Assembly: GCA_029883255.1 (NCBI GenBank)
Contig: JAOUJL010000113.1
Location: 1 to 5,104 of the forward strand
Direction of reading: 5' to 3'
DNA: 5,104 nucleotides
DNA from: Candidatus Bathyarchaeota archaeon
Lineage (GTDB): Archaea > Thermoproteota > Bathyarchaeia > Bathyarchaeales > Bathyarchaeaceae
Made by a program: the position numbers and the translations under genes. The notes beneath the pieces were generated by a model. That model worked only from the letters and a program-made list of their open reading frames with translations, was not told where the DNA came from and ran no database searches. This document shows positions 4,702 to 5,104 of this stretch, piece after piece (position 1 is the first letter of the stretch; every line of letters begins with the position of its first letter).

Positions 4702-4845
4702 CTAAATCCATAGTCTTTTAGGTTTGTTTATAGGACTTGAACCTGCTTGAACCTCAATCTGATTGTGTAGACACGGCGTGTCCACAGGCACGCTTTTTAC
4801 GCTTTTAACGACAGCACCCCAATATCCTTGAATTACAATTTTCAT
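4702..4845 (-). CDS. Small ORF of 47 residues, unknown function
   Basis: Begins MKIVIQGYWGAVVKSVKSVP and ends with KPKRLWI. It is called because GAGGTGG, a near-ideal archaeal ribosome binding site, lies 7 bases before ATG 4845, and because it starts 12 bases after the stop of the upstream 77-residue gene, an operon-like arrangement. I do not recognise a family. It is basic overall, with a beta-prone first half. The TAG stop at 4704-4702 is in the same frame as the PLD-type remnant downstream, so the product may be a complete small protein or the N-terminus of a gene broken by a nonsense mutation. Confidence 0.5.
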   Translation of the reverse strand: MKIVIQGYWGAVVKSVKSVPVDTPCLHNQIEVQAGSSPINKPKRLWI

Positions 4846-4852
4846 CAGGATT

Positions 4853-4859
4853 CCACCTC
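4853..4859 (-). promoter_or_regulatory. Ribosome binding site GAGGTGG of the 47-residue ORF
   Basis: The element overlaps the TGA stop (4860-4858) of the preceding gene, so termination there places ribosomes on it. This is the usual geometry of translational coupling. Confidence 0.55.
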
Positions 4860-5091
4860 AAATTTGGATCTCTACGGTGATCTGTTTTCGGCTGATTATT
4901 CGGCGTTGAAAGAGTCTGCGGTAAAGCTCGTATTCGCCTGTCTTCAGATTTTTTCTTAGGCTTAGTCTGTGGTTTGGAGTCTCAGGGGTCGCCATGTCGT
5001 AAGGTATCCAAGCGTAGTAGTCCACTTCCGTCATGGAGAAGTCAGGATTCTTAGGATCAGGTGTTTCAAACTCCGCTTCACAAATGATCAT
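4858..5091 (-). CDS. Hypothetical protein, 77 residues
   Basis: Soluble small protein beginning MIICEAEFETPDPKNPDF, with an acidic, aromatic first half (TEVDYYAWIPYDM) and a basic second half (NHRLSLRKNLKTGEYELYRR). It has no signal peptide, membrane segment, cysteine cluster or catalytic motif that I recognise. The core looks like a short beta-rich domain. GAGG at 5103-5100 lies 8 bases before ATG 5091 and supports that start, although the frame stays open to the right edge. The tail after YRRLFQ is strongly basic and could result from a frameshift in an originally longer protein. It leads the minus-strand group made up of the 47-residue ORF and the PLD relic. Confidence 0.65.
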   Translation of the reverse strand: MIICEAEFETPDPKNPDFSMTEVDYYAWIPYDMATPETPNHRLSLRKNLKTGEYELYRRLFQRRIISRKQITVEIQI

Positions 5092-5099
5092 GTTGTTTT

Positions 5100-5103
5100 C
5101 CTC
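5100..5103 (-). promoter_or_regulatory. Ribosome binding site GAGG of the 77-residue gene
   Basis: TGAGGA at the right edge, 8 bases before ATG 5091 on the minus strand. It decides for this ATG over a start beyond the window. Confidence 0.45.
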
Positions 5104-5104
5104 A

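Noticed and set aside
4502..4711. 69-codon minus-strand reading frame rich in K, Q, S and T
   Set aside because: It overlaps the PLD-type relic in another frame, has no ribosome binding site and a low-complexity composition, while the PLD frame shows clear domain-like sequence.
4733..4743. Second tRNA B-box match (GGTTCAAGTCC on the minus strand)
   Set aside because: The flanking bases do not close a 5-base-pair T stem, no acceptor strand follows, and it lies inside the 47-residue ORF, next to a CTTGAACCT direct repeat (4736-4744, 4746-4754). Probably chance.

Overview
The window reads as archaeal. Archaeal-style TATA/BRE elements precede the genes, ribosome binding sites are of the GGTG/GAGG type, there is a large secreted protein built from cohesin-like, CARDB and dockerin domains, a lone ParB-type protein, and relics of an archaeal-type ATP-dependent DNA ligase and a PLD-type protein. 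The general style resembles uncultured Thermoproteota such as Bathyarchaeia. That placement is inference from gene content and is not proven by any marker gene here.

Layout. Positions 1-111 hold the possible start of a leftward gene that runs off the left edge, divergent from the next gene. Positions 197-2710 hold a rightward 837-residue secreted adhesin-like protein: signal peptide, cohesin-like domain, four CARDB repeats, C-terminal dockerin-like calcium-binding segment. A 66-residue beta-type module occurs twice in it, once inside the cohesin-like domain and once inside the last CARDB repeat. Positions 2711-3008 are intergenic, with a T-rich probable terminator, overlapping palindromes and one or two TATA boxes. 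Positions 3009-3848 hold a rightward ParB-family protein with a C-terminal ribbon-helix-helix-like tail and no ParA beside it.

From 3849 to the right edge everything recognisable is on the minus strand, and most of it is decayed. Reading leftward (5' to 3' on the minus strand) there are: an intact 77-residue unknown protein (5091-4858); a 47-residue small ORF with an excellent ribosome binding site (4845-4702); a PLD-type gene remnant broken by a stop codon and cut short (4680-4381); a tRNA-like 3' fragment with a perfect T arm and a long hairpin, but no 5' half (4387-4338); and a multiply frameshifted ATP-dependent DNA ligase remnant (4284-3883) whose C-terminal half is missing and which stops 34 bases from the end of the ParB gene.

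The surface protein and the ParB protein look functional and unrelated to each other. The right third looks like a graveyard of DNA-processing genes around an orphan tRNA fragment, which fits an old integration or recombination junction. The most unusual intact item is the surface protein, whose repeated module is nested inside two different host domains. I did not find a clearly complete, previously undescribed multi-gene system.
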